DNA from: Deltaproteobacteria bacterium
GTDB taxonomy: Bacteria; Desulfobacterota; Binatia; UBA9968; CAXXLF01
NCBI GenBank assembly: GCA_022571535.1
Contig: JACZXR010000208.1
Span: 1-5,065 of the forward strand
Direction: 5' to 3'
DNA: 5,065 bases
The notes beneath the pieces are model-generated. The model searched no databases and had not been told where the DNA came from. It was given only the letters and a program-made list of their open reading frames with translations. Both the position numbers and the translations under genes were made by a program. This document shows, piece after piece, positions 1 through 5,065 of the stretch (position 1 is the first letter of the stretch; each line of letters opens with the position of its first letter).

Positions 1-1
1 T

Positions 2-124
2 TTCGTTCCAATGCATCCCGGGGCAATAGATTACTACAAAGAAAAAGGGATGTGGACCAAAGAACACAACACAAAGCAGAAAGAGCTCCTTAAGCAAGAG
101 AAGGCCCTCTTTGGTGGTCGCTAG
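2..124 (+). CDS. TAXI-family TRAP transporter solute-binding protein, C-terminal fragment
   Basis: This is the last 40 codons of a gene that begins before the window, ending in TAG at 122-124. The frame reads FVPMHPGAIDYYKEKGMW and then a charged, Lys/Glu-rich tail. An HPGAxxYYKEKG segment close to the C-terminus is characteristic of TAXI-type (TRAP-associated extracytoplasmic immunogenic) solute receptors. From family knowledge, these are periplasmic proteins that bind an organic anion, often a dicarboxylate or amino acid, and hand it to a TRAP permease driven by an ion gradient. The next gene downstream is a TAXI-type fused permease, which is the usual partner and order. The substrate cannot be told from this fragment. 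Frame and family are fairly secure; the remaining doubt comes from the short length. Confidence 0.72.
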   Translation, partial: FVPMHPGAIDYYKEKGMWTKEHNTKQKELLKQEKALFGGR

Positions 125-206
125 AAAGAGGAAATCTTGGTTAGCCAGCAAGGTATTGGGTGGGTCGCGGTAATCAGCTGGGACACTGGAAAGCAGGGAT
201 CCAGCG
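125..206. other. intergenic gap between the TRAP receptor and permease genes
   Basis: These 82 bases separate the receptor stop from the GTG of the permease. I see no convincing terminator hairpin or promoter, which fits co-transcription of the two genes. The permease frame is closed upstream by a TAA near 171, so the permease cannot start much earlier than 207. Confidence 0.5.
195..199 (+). promoter_or_regulatory. ribosome binding site supporting the GTG start at 207
   Basis: AGGGA lies seven bases before the GTG at 207-209. It is a moderate Shine-Dalgarno match at good spacing. It supports GTG as the start, since no ATG follows the upstream stop near 171 in this frame. Confidence 0.45.
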
Positions 207-524
207 GTGCAAGAAAATCAACCTGAAGCAGCAACCCAGGAAACCTTAGAGACAGCAAGCCGGAAGCGGCGTTTCCCAGGATTGGCTGGAAAGCTGATAA
301 ACGCCGTTTCCGCACTGGTTGTTTTATATACTCTTCTTAATGTTTCCGGTCTTCTTTTAGAGGCGGGTTTTTACGTCTTCGGGCCGATACATCAGGCCCT
401 AATTTTCACCTTCGTCATAGTAATGGTCTATCTCCATTTTCCGGCAACTACGAATGCCCCCAGGGATAGATTGCCCTGGTACGACCTCATCGCCATAGTA
501 CTCAGCCTGGTGATCGGTATCTAG
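207..524 (+). pseudogene. TRAP transporter fused permease (TAXI type), N-terminal part, cut by an in-frame TAG
   Basis: This 105-codon frame is the N-terminal, DctQ-like part of a fused 4TM/12TM TRAP permease, an inner-membrane protein that works with the TAXI receptor encoded just upstream. It has a hydrophilic N-terminus (residues 1-30), membrane helices at about 31-51 and 61-78, and a third helix beginning at a PWYD motif near residue 90. The PIHQALIF...YLHFPA segment resembles the second helix of TAXI permeases. The TAG at 522-524 falls at the end of the third helix, and the same frame continues at once with the rest of the protein (528 onward). I therefore read both parts as one gene with a nonsense mutation or base-call error, not as separate small and large subunits. 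A real small TRAP subunit would have four complete helices. The start is GTG with a moderate ribosome binding site. Confidence 0.68.
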
Positions 525-527
525 CTT

Positions 528-1160
528 ATGGTGAAGGCAAAGGAGTTACAATCCGAGCAAATGCCGGCGAATCCCCTTCAGCAGGTGTTGGCGCTGATAC
601 TGGTAGCCCTTGTCATGGAGGCTGCCCGACGCGCTATCAGTTGGATCTACGTACTCATCGGGCTCTTCTTTTTCACCTATCCCTTCTATGCCCATGTGCT
701 CCCGGGCGTGCTCCGAGGGGGTAATTTTAGCCTGCAGCGGGTAACAACCATGGTGTTTCTCAGTCCTGACTCGGGCATGATTGGCGATCTCATACGCCTC
801 TTCTCCTATATCATTATTGTCTTTATTACCTTCGGTGCCTTTCTCCAGCTTTCTGGTGCGGGTAAGTTCTTCCTTGACCTCTCGATGGCACTAGTGGGGC
901 GCTACCGGGGGGGGCCAGCCAAGGTAGCAGTACTAGCCAGCGGCATGTTTGGCAGCATGAGCGCGGGGGCTGCAGCTAATGTGGCCACGACCGGGGCAAT
1001 CACTATCCCGCTAATGAAGTCCATTGGCTATAAACCGCATTTCGCGGCAGCCGTTGAGGCAACCGCCTCCACTGGCGGGCACATGATGCCTCCAGTCATG
1101 GCGACAATGGCTGGAGGGAAAGAAAAAATTTCATGGGATCATCCTTACCCATGCCCATGA
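528..1160 (+). pseudogene. TRAP transporter fused permease, central part, truncated at its 3' end
   Basis: This continues the preceding permease in the same frame, after the TAG at 522-524. It contains a helix with the EAARR motif (about residues 16-36), the YVLIGLFFF helix, and then the highly conserved start of the DctM domain: SGAGKFF, GRYRGGPAKVAVLASGMFGS, ANVATTG, TIPLMK, GYKP, and AVEATASTGGHMMPPVM. In intact relatives the MPPVM motif is followed by several hundred more residues with many helices. Here homology stops at about residue 191-195 (near 1098-1112). The last ten or so residues, to the TGA at 1158-1160, are RNase J DNA read in the wrong frame. The ATG at 528 is only the first ATG after the nonsense codon, without a good ribosome binding site, and is probably not a genuine start. 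About half of the transporter is missing, so it cannot be functional as written. Confidence 0.72.
1098..1128. other. junction between truncated permease and truncated RNase J
   Basis: Up to about 1098-1112 the permease frame matches the DctM family (GGHMMPPVM). From about 1126 a different frame matches RNase J (FHGIILTHAHEDH). Neither gene is complete across the joint. The exact breakpoint is uncertain because the RNase J frame between 1108 and 1128 (WLEGKKKFHG) could also be native. The pentamer ATGGC occurs twice here (1098-1102 and 1107-1111), and an A-rich run follows (1119-1127). This is either a deletion or an assembly chimera. Confidence 0.8.
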
Positions 1161-2601
1161 GGACCACATTGGTGCCCTCCCGTATATTCTAAGGCAACTT
1201 CACGTGCCCACGTTTGGCACGCCTCTTACCCTAGGTCTATTGCGCAACAAACTCCGGGAACACCATCTCGAAAACACTACAGAGCTACGGGAGATCACCC
1301 CAGGTGTCCGATGGGAGCTGGGTCCATTTAAGTTGGAAGGTATCCGAGTGACCCATAGCCTGCTCCACTGTCTGGCCCTGGCGATTGAGACTCCGGTAGG
1401 GATCGTGATTCACACAGGGGACTTTAAGATCGATCAGACCCCCATGGAAGGCGAAATGTTCGACTTCCAGAAATTTGCCGCCTACGGAGAGAAGGGGGTA
1501 CTCCTACTGCTTTCCGACTCCACTAATGTGGAGCGGGAAGGACACACCCCTTCGGAGCGGGAGGTGGGAAAGAACATGAAGGAGCTATTTCAAGGGTGCC
1601 GTGGAAGGATTTTTGTTGCGACTTTTTCCTCCAACATTCAGCGCATACAACAAGTCGCTGATTTGGCGGAAAGCTTCGGGCGCAAGCTTATTCTGAGTGG
1701 TCGGAGCATGCTTAAGAATGCCCAGATCGCCTCCGACCTGGGATGCCTCAGGCTCCCTGACGCGGTGATGACCGACGGGGAGCGGTGGCAGGACCTGCCG
1801 CGCGATCGCCTTGTTTTCCTGACCACGGGGAGCCAAGGGGAACCGCTTTCAGTTCTTCAAAGGATTGCCTTAAACGACCACCGGGAAATAAAAATGGAGC
1901 GCGGCGATACCGTTGTTCTATCAGCGAAGTTCATTCCCGGGAACGAAAAGGTCATCGCCAACATGATCAACCGCCTCTTCCGTCGCGGGGCAGAGGTTCA
2001 CTATGAAAAGGTGTCAGAAATTCACGTGTCCGGTCATGCTAGTCAGGAAGAACTAAAGACCATGATAAACCTGACCAGACCTCGGTACTTTGTTCCGATC
2101 CACGGTGAATACCGCCATCTCGGCAAGCATACTCGACTGGCACAAAGAGTAGGGGTCTCCGAGGAAAACTGTTTCCTGCTGGAAAACGGAGATGTCTTGG
2201 AATTATCTTCCCACAGCGCCGCAAGAGTGAACTCCGTTTCAACCGGGAAGGTCTTCGTCGATGGAAAGGGAGTAGGTGACGTGGAAGATTTGGTAATCCG
2301 CGATCGGCGCCACCTCTCAGAAGACGGGATGGTCCTAGCCATAATGGCGATCCATCAGCAGACGGGTGAGCTGGCAGCGGGGCCGGATATTATCTCACGG
2401 GGTTTCATGCGTGCGGAAGACGGCCAGGAGGTCCTCGAGCAAGCCAAGGCGCTTGTGTTAAAAACCTTGAGAGGGGCCAACCGGGAGGTCAGGACTGACC
2501 CTTCAGAGCTTCAAGAAAAGGTGCGCAAATCGCTCCAGCGCTATTTTTTCAAAACCCTGGAGCGACGGCCAATGATCGTCCCTCTCATCATGGAGATGTG
2601 A
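1126..2601 (+). CDS. rnj: Ribonuclease J, 5'-truncated (metallo-beta-lactamase/beta-CASP RNase)
   Basis: RNase J is a cytoplasmic endo- and 5'-to-3' exoribonuclease in mRNA decay and rRNA maturation, using two zinc ions. Visible motifs are HAHEDH (1150-1167), THS (His at 1354), HTGDFK (Asp at 1420), SDSTN (about 1513-1527), ATFSSNIQR, the beta-CASP histidine in HVSGHAS (2023-2043) and PIHGEYRH (His at 2101). The C-terminal domain follows, with GPDIISRGF and the ending LERRPMIVPLIMEM, matching family ends. The HxHxDH motif usually lies near residue 75, but here only about 10 homologous residues precede it. The GG-x-GEIG N-terminal strand region is therefore missing and the upstream DNA belongs to a TRAP permease. 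The frame is open from 1087 but has no ATG; the first GTG (1204) lies after HxHxDH and would give a catalytically dead 465-residue protein. My start marks where homology begins, not a start codon. An unusual substitution sits at 1360-1371 (SLLHC in place of the usual S-I/L-P/V-D). Confidence 0.88.
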   Translation, partial: KFHGIILTHAHEDHIGALPYILRQLHVPTFGTPLTLGLLRNKLREHHLENTTELREITPGVRWELGPFKLEGIRVTHSLLHCLALAIETPVGIVIHTGDFKIDQTPMEGEMFDFQKFAAYGEKGVLLLLSDSTNVEREGHTPSEREVGKNMKELFQGCRGRIFVATFSSNIQRIQQVADLAESFGRKLILSGRSMLKNAQIASDLGCLRLPDAVMTDGERWQDLPRDRLVFLTTGSQGEPLSVLQRIALNDHREIKMERGDTVVLSAKFIPGNEKVIANMINRLFRRGAEVHYEKVSEIHVSGHASQEELKTMINLTRPRYFVPIHGEYRHLGKHTRLAQRVGVSEENCFLLENGDVLELSSHSAARVNSVSTGKVFVDGKGVGDVEDLVIRDRRHLSEDGMVLAIMAIHQQTGELAAGPDIISRGFMRAEDGQEVLEQAKALVLKTLRGANREVRTDPSELQEKVRKSLQRYFFKTLERRPMIVPLIMEM

Positions 2602-2641
2602 GCTCCTTGTATCCTTCCGGGACATCGCTGTTGGGGGTTTT

Positions 2642-2671
2642 CCAAGGGATCGCAGAGTTCTCGGATCTTGG
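2642..2671. repeat. imperfect inverted repeat upstream of FtsK
   Basis: CCAA (2642-2645) and GATC (2648-2651) pair with GATC (2664-2667) and TTGG (2668-2671), giving an eight-pair stem with a two-base GG bulge and a 12-base loop. It lacks a following T-run, so it is not a standard intrinsic terminator. It could be an RNA hairpin or chance. It covers the TTG at 2668, the possible longer start of FtsK. Confidence 0.3.
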
Positions 2672-2684
2672 GACTTCAACCTAA

Positions 2685-2691
2685 AGAGAGG
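2685..2691 (+). promoter_or_regulatory. ribosome binding site of ftsK
   Basis: AGAGAGG lies three bases before the ATG at 2695. This decides that start over the in-frame TTG at 2668, which would add nine residues and sits in an inverted repeat. The spacing is shorter than usual, but the same motif and spacing precede the next gene (4906-4912). Confidence 0.55.
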
Positions 2692-2694
2692 CAT

Positions 2695-4938
2695 ATGGAA
2701 AGAGGCTCCAGGCTTATGCGAGAGATCTGGGGGGTGGCGATAGGTGTTCTTGCGATCCTGCTCGTCTTGAGTCTTCTCTCTTACGCCCCGAGCGACCGAT
2801 CCTTCAATACGCCCTCAGGGAGTTTGAATACCAGCAATTGGGGTGGGGTGGTGGGAGCACACCTGGCAGACTTCCTGCTTCAAGGTGTGGGGCTCTCCGC
2901 CTATCTCCTGCCGCTTTTTCTTTTTGTTGTCTCCTATCACCTATTCCGTGAAGCTTATAGGGGCCACCGCGTTGTCAAAGCCAGTGGATATGCGCTCTTA
3001 CTTTGGAGCGCTGCCATCCTGTTGAGTCTCCTGCGTGAATCTCCAATCGCAAGGGAGGCGGGCGGAATATTGGGAGGCATTTCTATTGAGATCCTGCTCC
3101 CTCTTTTCGGTCAAGCAGGGGGCTACCTCGTTGTCTTTTCCCTCTCACTCCTAGCTGTCATGCTGACCACCCAGGGCTCTCTCGTCAGCTCGATCAGTAC
3201 GACAGCAAAAATCTCTGGAGCCCTACTGAAACGATCCAGGGATTCTATCAAAGCGCTCCAGCAGCACCTGGTTGAAATAAGAGACAAAAGAAGAGCCGAG
3301 AATAAGAGAAAAGAGCGGCGGGAGTTCAAGCCACCACCGATTGTCCTTAAGGAAGAGAGCAAGGAGGAACCGCCTAAGAAAGGAAAGAAAAAGCCAGTGC
3401 CGGCGCAGGAACAACTCGACTTTCCCGACATTGGCCAGGGCTACAACCTTCCTCCCCTTGCACTATTAGATTCTCCGGACGGAGGGACGGTAAAGATCGA
3501 CAAAGAAGCGCTTGAGGCCAATTCGCTCATCTTGCAAAAGAAGCTCGCGGATTTTGGCGTTGAAGGAGAGGTTGTTGCCGTACGTCCCGGGCCGGTCATC
3601 ACCATGTACGAGTTCAACCCCGCCCCTGGCGTGAAGGTGAGACGGATCGTTACTCTGGCCGATGACCTCTCCATGGCGCTTCGAGCTGTGAGTGTGCGGA
3701 TACTGGCCCCAATCCCAGGGGAATCGGTGGTCGGTATTGAGATCCCCAATCCGAAGCGGGAGAAGGTCTTTCTTAAACAGATCCTCGATAGCGATACCTA
3801 TAAAAGCTCCGAGTCGAAGCTGACCCTCTCCCTGGGAAAGGGGATCTCCGGTTCGCCCTTTGTTACTGATCTCGCCAAGATGCCTCACTTGCTGATCGCA
3901 GGGGCGACGGGGGCTGGGAAGTCTGTCACACTCAACGCCATGATCCTGAGCATCCTTTACAAAGCCACTCCGCAGGATGTCCAATTTATTATGATCGATC
4001 CCAAAATGCTGGAACTCTCGCTCTACGAGGGTATCCCCCACCTGTTAGCTCCCGTGGTGATCGAATCGAAAAAGGCCACCGCGGCTCTATTCTGGGCTAT
4101 GGACGAAATGGACCGTCGCTACCGTCTGATGCTTGAGAAGGGAGCGAGAAACATAGACCACTATAATCGTCTATTAGCTAAGGAGACGGGAAATAACAGG
4201 GTGATCGAGCTAGGAAAGAAGGAAGAAATATCAACGGAGAGCGCGGGGAACGGAGGAGACCTGGAACAGAAAGCTCCCCTAGAGCATGAGCGGCTGCCTC
4301 GAATTGTCATTGTCGTGGACGAGCTAGCCGATCTGATGATCACCTCGAGCAGAGATGTGGAGGAATACATTACCCGTCTCGCCCAGAAGGCAAGGGCCGC
4401 AGGTATCCATATGATTTTGGCAACCCAGCGTCCTTCAGTGGATGTGCTTACAGGACTGATTAAGGCCAACTTCCCGTCTCGAATCTCCCTCCAAGTTACG
4501 TCCCGGGTCGACTCCCGGACAATCCTTGATTCCATCGGCGCGGAACGGCTTTTAGGAAACGGGGACATGCTCTTTCTCCCCACTGGTACTGCGCGTCTTA
4601 CTCGAATCCATGGGGCCTTTGTCTCCGATAAAGAGATTCGAAGGGTTGTGGAGTTCATCAAACAACAGGGAAACCCCCACTACCGCAAAGAAGTCTTTGA
4701 GGCCAGGAAAGAGATCGAGGCTATGAATGGCGATGACGACTATGACGAAATGTACGATGTCGCCGTCGCACTGATTGCGGAGACACAGCAGGCATCGATC
4801 TCCATGGTCCAGAGAAGGCTCAGGGTGGGATACAACAGGGCCGCTCGAATGATCGAACAAATGGAAAGAGATGGAGTCATAGGACCGGCAGAAGGGGGAA
4901 AGCCGAGAGAGGTCTATGCGAAAAAAATCGAAGAATAA
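2695..4938 (+). CDS. ftsK: DNA translocase FtsK (FtsK/SpoIIIE family)
   Basis: This 747-residue, septum-located ATPase pumps chromosomal DNA during division and, in studied species, activates XerCD recombination at dif. Four or so membrane helices fill residues 12-30, 55-81, 97-113 and 140-157. A short, very charged Lys/Glu/Pro-rich linker follows (about 165-260), then the alpha domain (about 265-370). The RecA-like beta domain has Walker A GATGAGKS (403-410), Walker B IVIVVDE (Asp 542), ATQRPS (576-581) and SRVDSRTILDSIGAERLLG. The gamma winged-helix domain (about 683-747) has QRRLRVGYNRAARMIEQME (706 onward), the part that reads polar KOPS sequences. All key residues are present and the length matches compact FtsKs rather than the 1329-residue E. 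coli protein. About 40 variable hydrophilic residues (493-533) precede Walker B. The start is ATG with AGAGAGG; ATG 2716 is a possible shorter start and TTG 2668 a longer one. The stop overlaps the next gene by 23 bases, implying translational coupling. Confidence 0.96.
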   Translation: MERGSRLMREIWGVAIGVLAILLVLSLLSYAPSDRSFNTPSGSLNTSNWGGVVGAHLADFLLQGVGLSAYLLPLFLFVVSYHLFREAYRGHRVVKASGYALLLWSAAILLSLLRESPIAREAGGILGGISIEILLPLFGQAGGYLVVFSLSLLAVMLTTQGSLVSSISTTAKISGALLKRSRDSIKALQQHLVEIRDKRRAENKRKERREFKPPPIVLKEESKEEPPKKGKKKPVPAQEQLDFPDIGQGYNLPPLALLDSPDGGTVKIDKEALEANSLILQKKLADFGVEGEVVAVRPGPVITMYEFNPAPGVKVRRIVTLADDLSMALRAVSVRILAPIPGESVVGIEIPNPKREKVFLKQILDSDTYKSSESKLTLSLGKGISGSPFVTDLAKMPHLLIAGATGAGKSVTLNAMILSILYKATPQDVQFIMIDPKMLELSLYEGIPHLLAPVVIESKKATAALFWAMDEMDRRYRLMLEKGARNIDHYNRLLAKETGNNRVIELGKKEEISTESAGNGGDLEQKAPLEHERLPRIVIVVDELADLMITSSRDVEEYITRLAQKARAAGIHMILATQRPSVDVLTGLIKANFPSRISLQVTSRVDSRTILDSIGAERLLGNGDMLFLPTGTARLTRIHGAFVSDKEIRRVVEFIKQQGNPHYRKEVFEARKEIEAMNGDDDYDEMYDVAVALIAETQQASISMVQRRLRVGYNRAARMIEQMERDGVIGPAEGGKPREVYAKKIEE
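4906..4912 (+). promoter_or_regulatory. ribosome binding site of the gene starting at 4916, inside ftsK
   Basis: AGAGAGG lies three bases before the ATG at 4916, within the final codons of ftsK. It matches the ftsK site in both sequence and spacing and supports a real overlapping start. Confidence 0.5.
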
Positions 4939-5065
4939 AACCCGATTCGAGAACATAACGGCAAAGGGGGCACTCCTTCTATTAGTTACACTCACAATCT
5001 CTATCCTTTCTCTTGTCCTTGCGGTTTTGGCGGCGGAGATAAAAGACGCCGAGTTGGTCCTTGAG
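4916..5065 (+). CDS. lolA: exported protein, N-terminal fragment, probably outer-membrane lipoprotein carrier LolA
   Basis: The first 50 codons of a gene run off the window end. It starts at an ATG within ftsK, in another frame, overlapping it by 23 bases. The translation has a basic N-terminus (MRKKSKNKTR), a long hydrophobic stretch (about residues 17-40: GALLLLVTL...LVLAVLAA) and then EIKDAELVLE. This is a signal peptide with a likely cut near VLA-A or LAA-E, or else a membrane anchor. LolA, the periplasmic chaperone carrying lipoproteins from LolCDE to LolB or the outer membrane, often follows ftsK in proteobacteria, including E. coli. The mature start, which looks like the onset of an amphipathic helix, is compatible with it. 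The name rests mainly on gene order; the residues present are too few to prove the family. Export is more certain than identity. The frame has no stop to the last base. Confidence 0.58.
   Translation, partial: MRKKSKNKTRFENITAKGALLLLVTLTISILSLVLAVLAAEIKDAELVLE

Larger units (their letters stand above)
2602..2694. other. intergenic gap between RNase J and FtsK genes
   Basis: These 93 bases separate the RNase J stop from the FtsK ATG. They hold an imperfect inverted repeat (2642-2671) and the FtsK ribosome binding site. I see no convincing sigma-70 promoter and no hairpin with a T-tract, so read-through transcription from RNase J into FtsK is possible. Confidence 0.45.

Noticed and set aside
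522..524. Pyrrolysine or another amber-recoded codon
   Set aside because: TAG ends the receptor gene at 122-124, no recoding element is visible, and permeases of this family are not known to contain pyrrolysine.
207..1160. Separate small (DctQ) and large (DctM) TRAP subunit genes
   Set aside because: Both parts share one frame with only a stop codon between them, the split falls at the end of a helix, and the motifs follow the fused TAXI-type permease. A single broken gene explains this better.
1126..1160. A natural permease-RNase J fusion protein
   Set aside because: The two frames differ by one base, a TGA closes the permease frame at 1158-1160, and a membrane transporter fragment fused to a cytoplasmic RNase lacking its N-terminus makes no structural sense.
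1785..2006. A 73-codon + strand frame inside RNase J
   Set aside because: It is an out-of-frame reading of the conserved RNase J beta-CASP region and has no independent support.
2628..2645. A G/T-rich stretch (GGGGGTTTT) after the RNase J gene as a terminator
   Set aside because: No complementary C-rich arm lies close upstream to form a stem, and the T-run is short and not followed by more T.
3466..4041. A 191-codon open frame on the - strand opposite ftsK
   Set aside because: It lies wholly inside the well-supported FtsK coding frame, its translation resembles no family I know, and it has no domain-like pattern. It is a by-product of codon use on the other strand.
4161..4995. Two overlapping - strand open frames (166 and 147 codons) opposite the ftsK end
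   Set aside because: They are rich in Ser/Arg, show no recognisable motifs, and sit opposite the conserved FtsK beta and gamma domains and the signal-peptide gene.

Overview
The window looks like bacterial chromosome, with gene content and order suggestive of a Deltaproteobacteria/Desulfobacterota-like or similar environmental lineage. This placement is an inference. It rests on the RNase J - FtsK - signal-peptide protein (probably LolA) order, on the proteobacterial-type C-terminus of the RNase J, and on a TAXI-type TRAP transporter, which is common in environmental bacteria of this kind. All genes are on the + strand. Stops TAG, TGA and TAA are all used, so nothing points to a recoded genetic code.

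Region 1 (1-1125) is a damaged TAXI-TRAP transporter operon. It starts with the last 40 codons of the periplasmic solute-binding protein. After a gap of 82 bases comes a fused 4TM/12TM TRAP permease. That permease is broken twice: by an in-frame TAG at 522-524, and by an abrupt end near 1098-1125, after which about half of the protein is missing.

Region 2 (about 1126-2601) is ribonuclease J without its first 60 or so residues. It begins just before the HxHxDH metal motif and is joined directly to permease sequence in another reading frame. No complete 5' end and no credible start codon for the full catalytic domain exist here. The joint is either a genomic deletion that removed the permease end and the RNase J start, or a chimeric assembly. 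It is the most notable thing in the window.

Region 3 (2602-5065) is intact housekeeping sequence. A gap of 93 bases leads to a full-length FtsK/SpoIIIE DNA translocase with membrane, alpha, beta and gamma parts. Its last 23 bases overlap the start of a secreted protein that runs off the window and is probably the lipoprotein chaperone LolA. Both genes have the same ribosome binding site, AGAGAGG three bases before ATG.

I found no RNA genes, CRISPR, insertion sequences, att sites or novel defence-type system. The interest lies in the broken and joined genes rather than in a new pathway.
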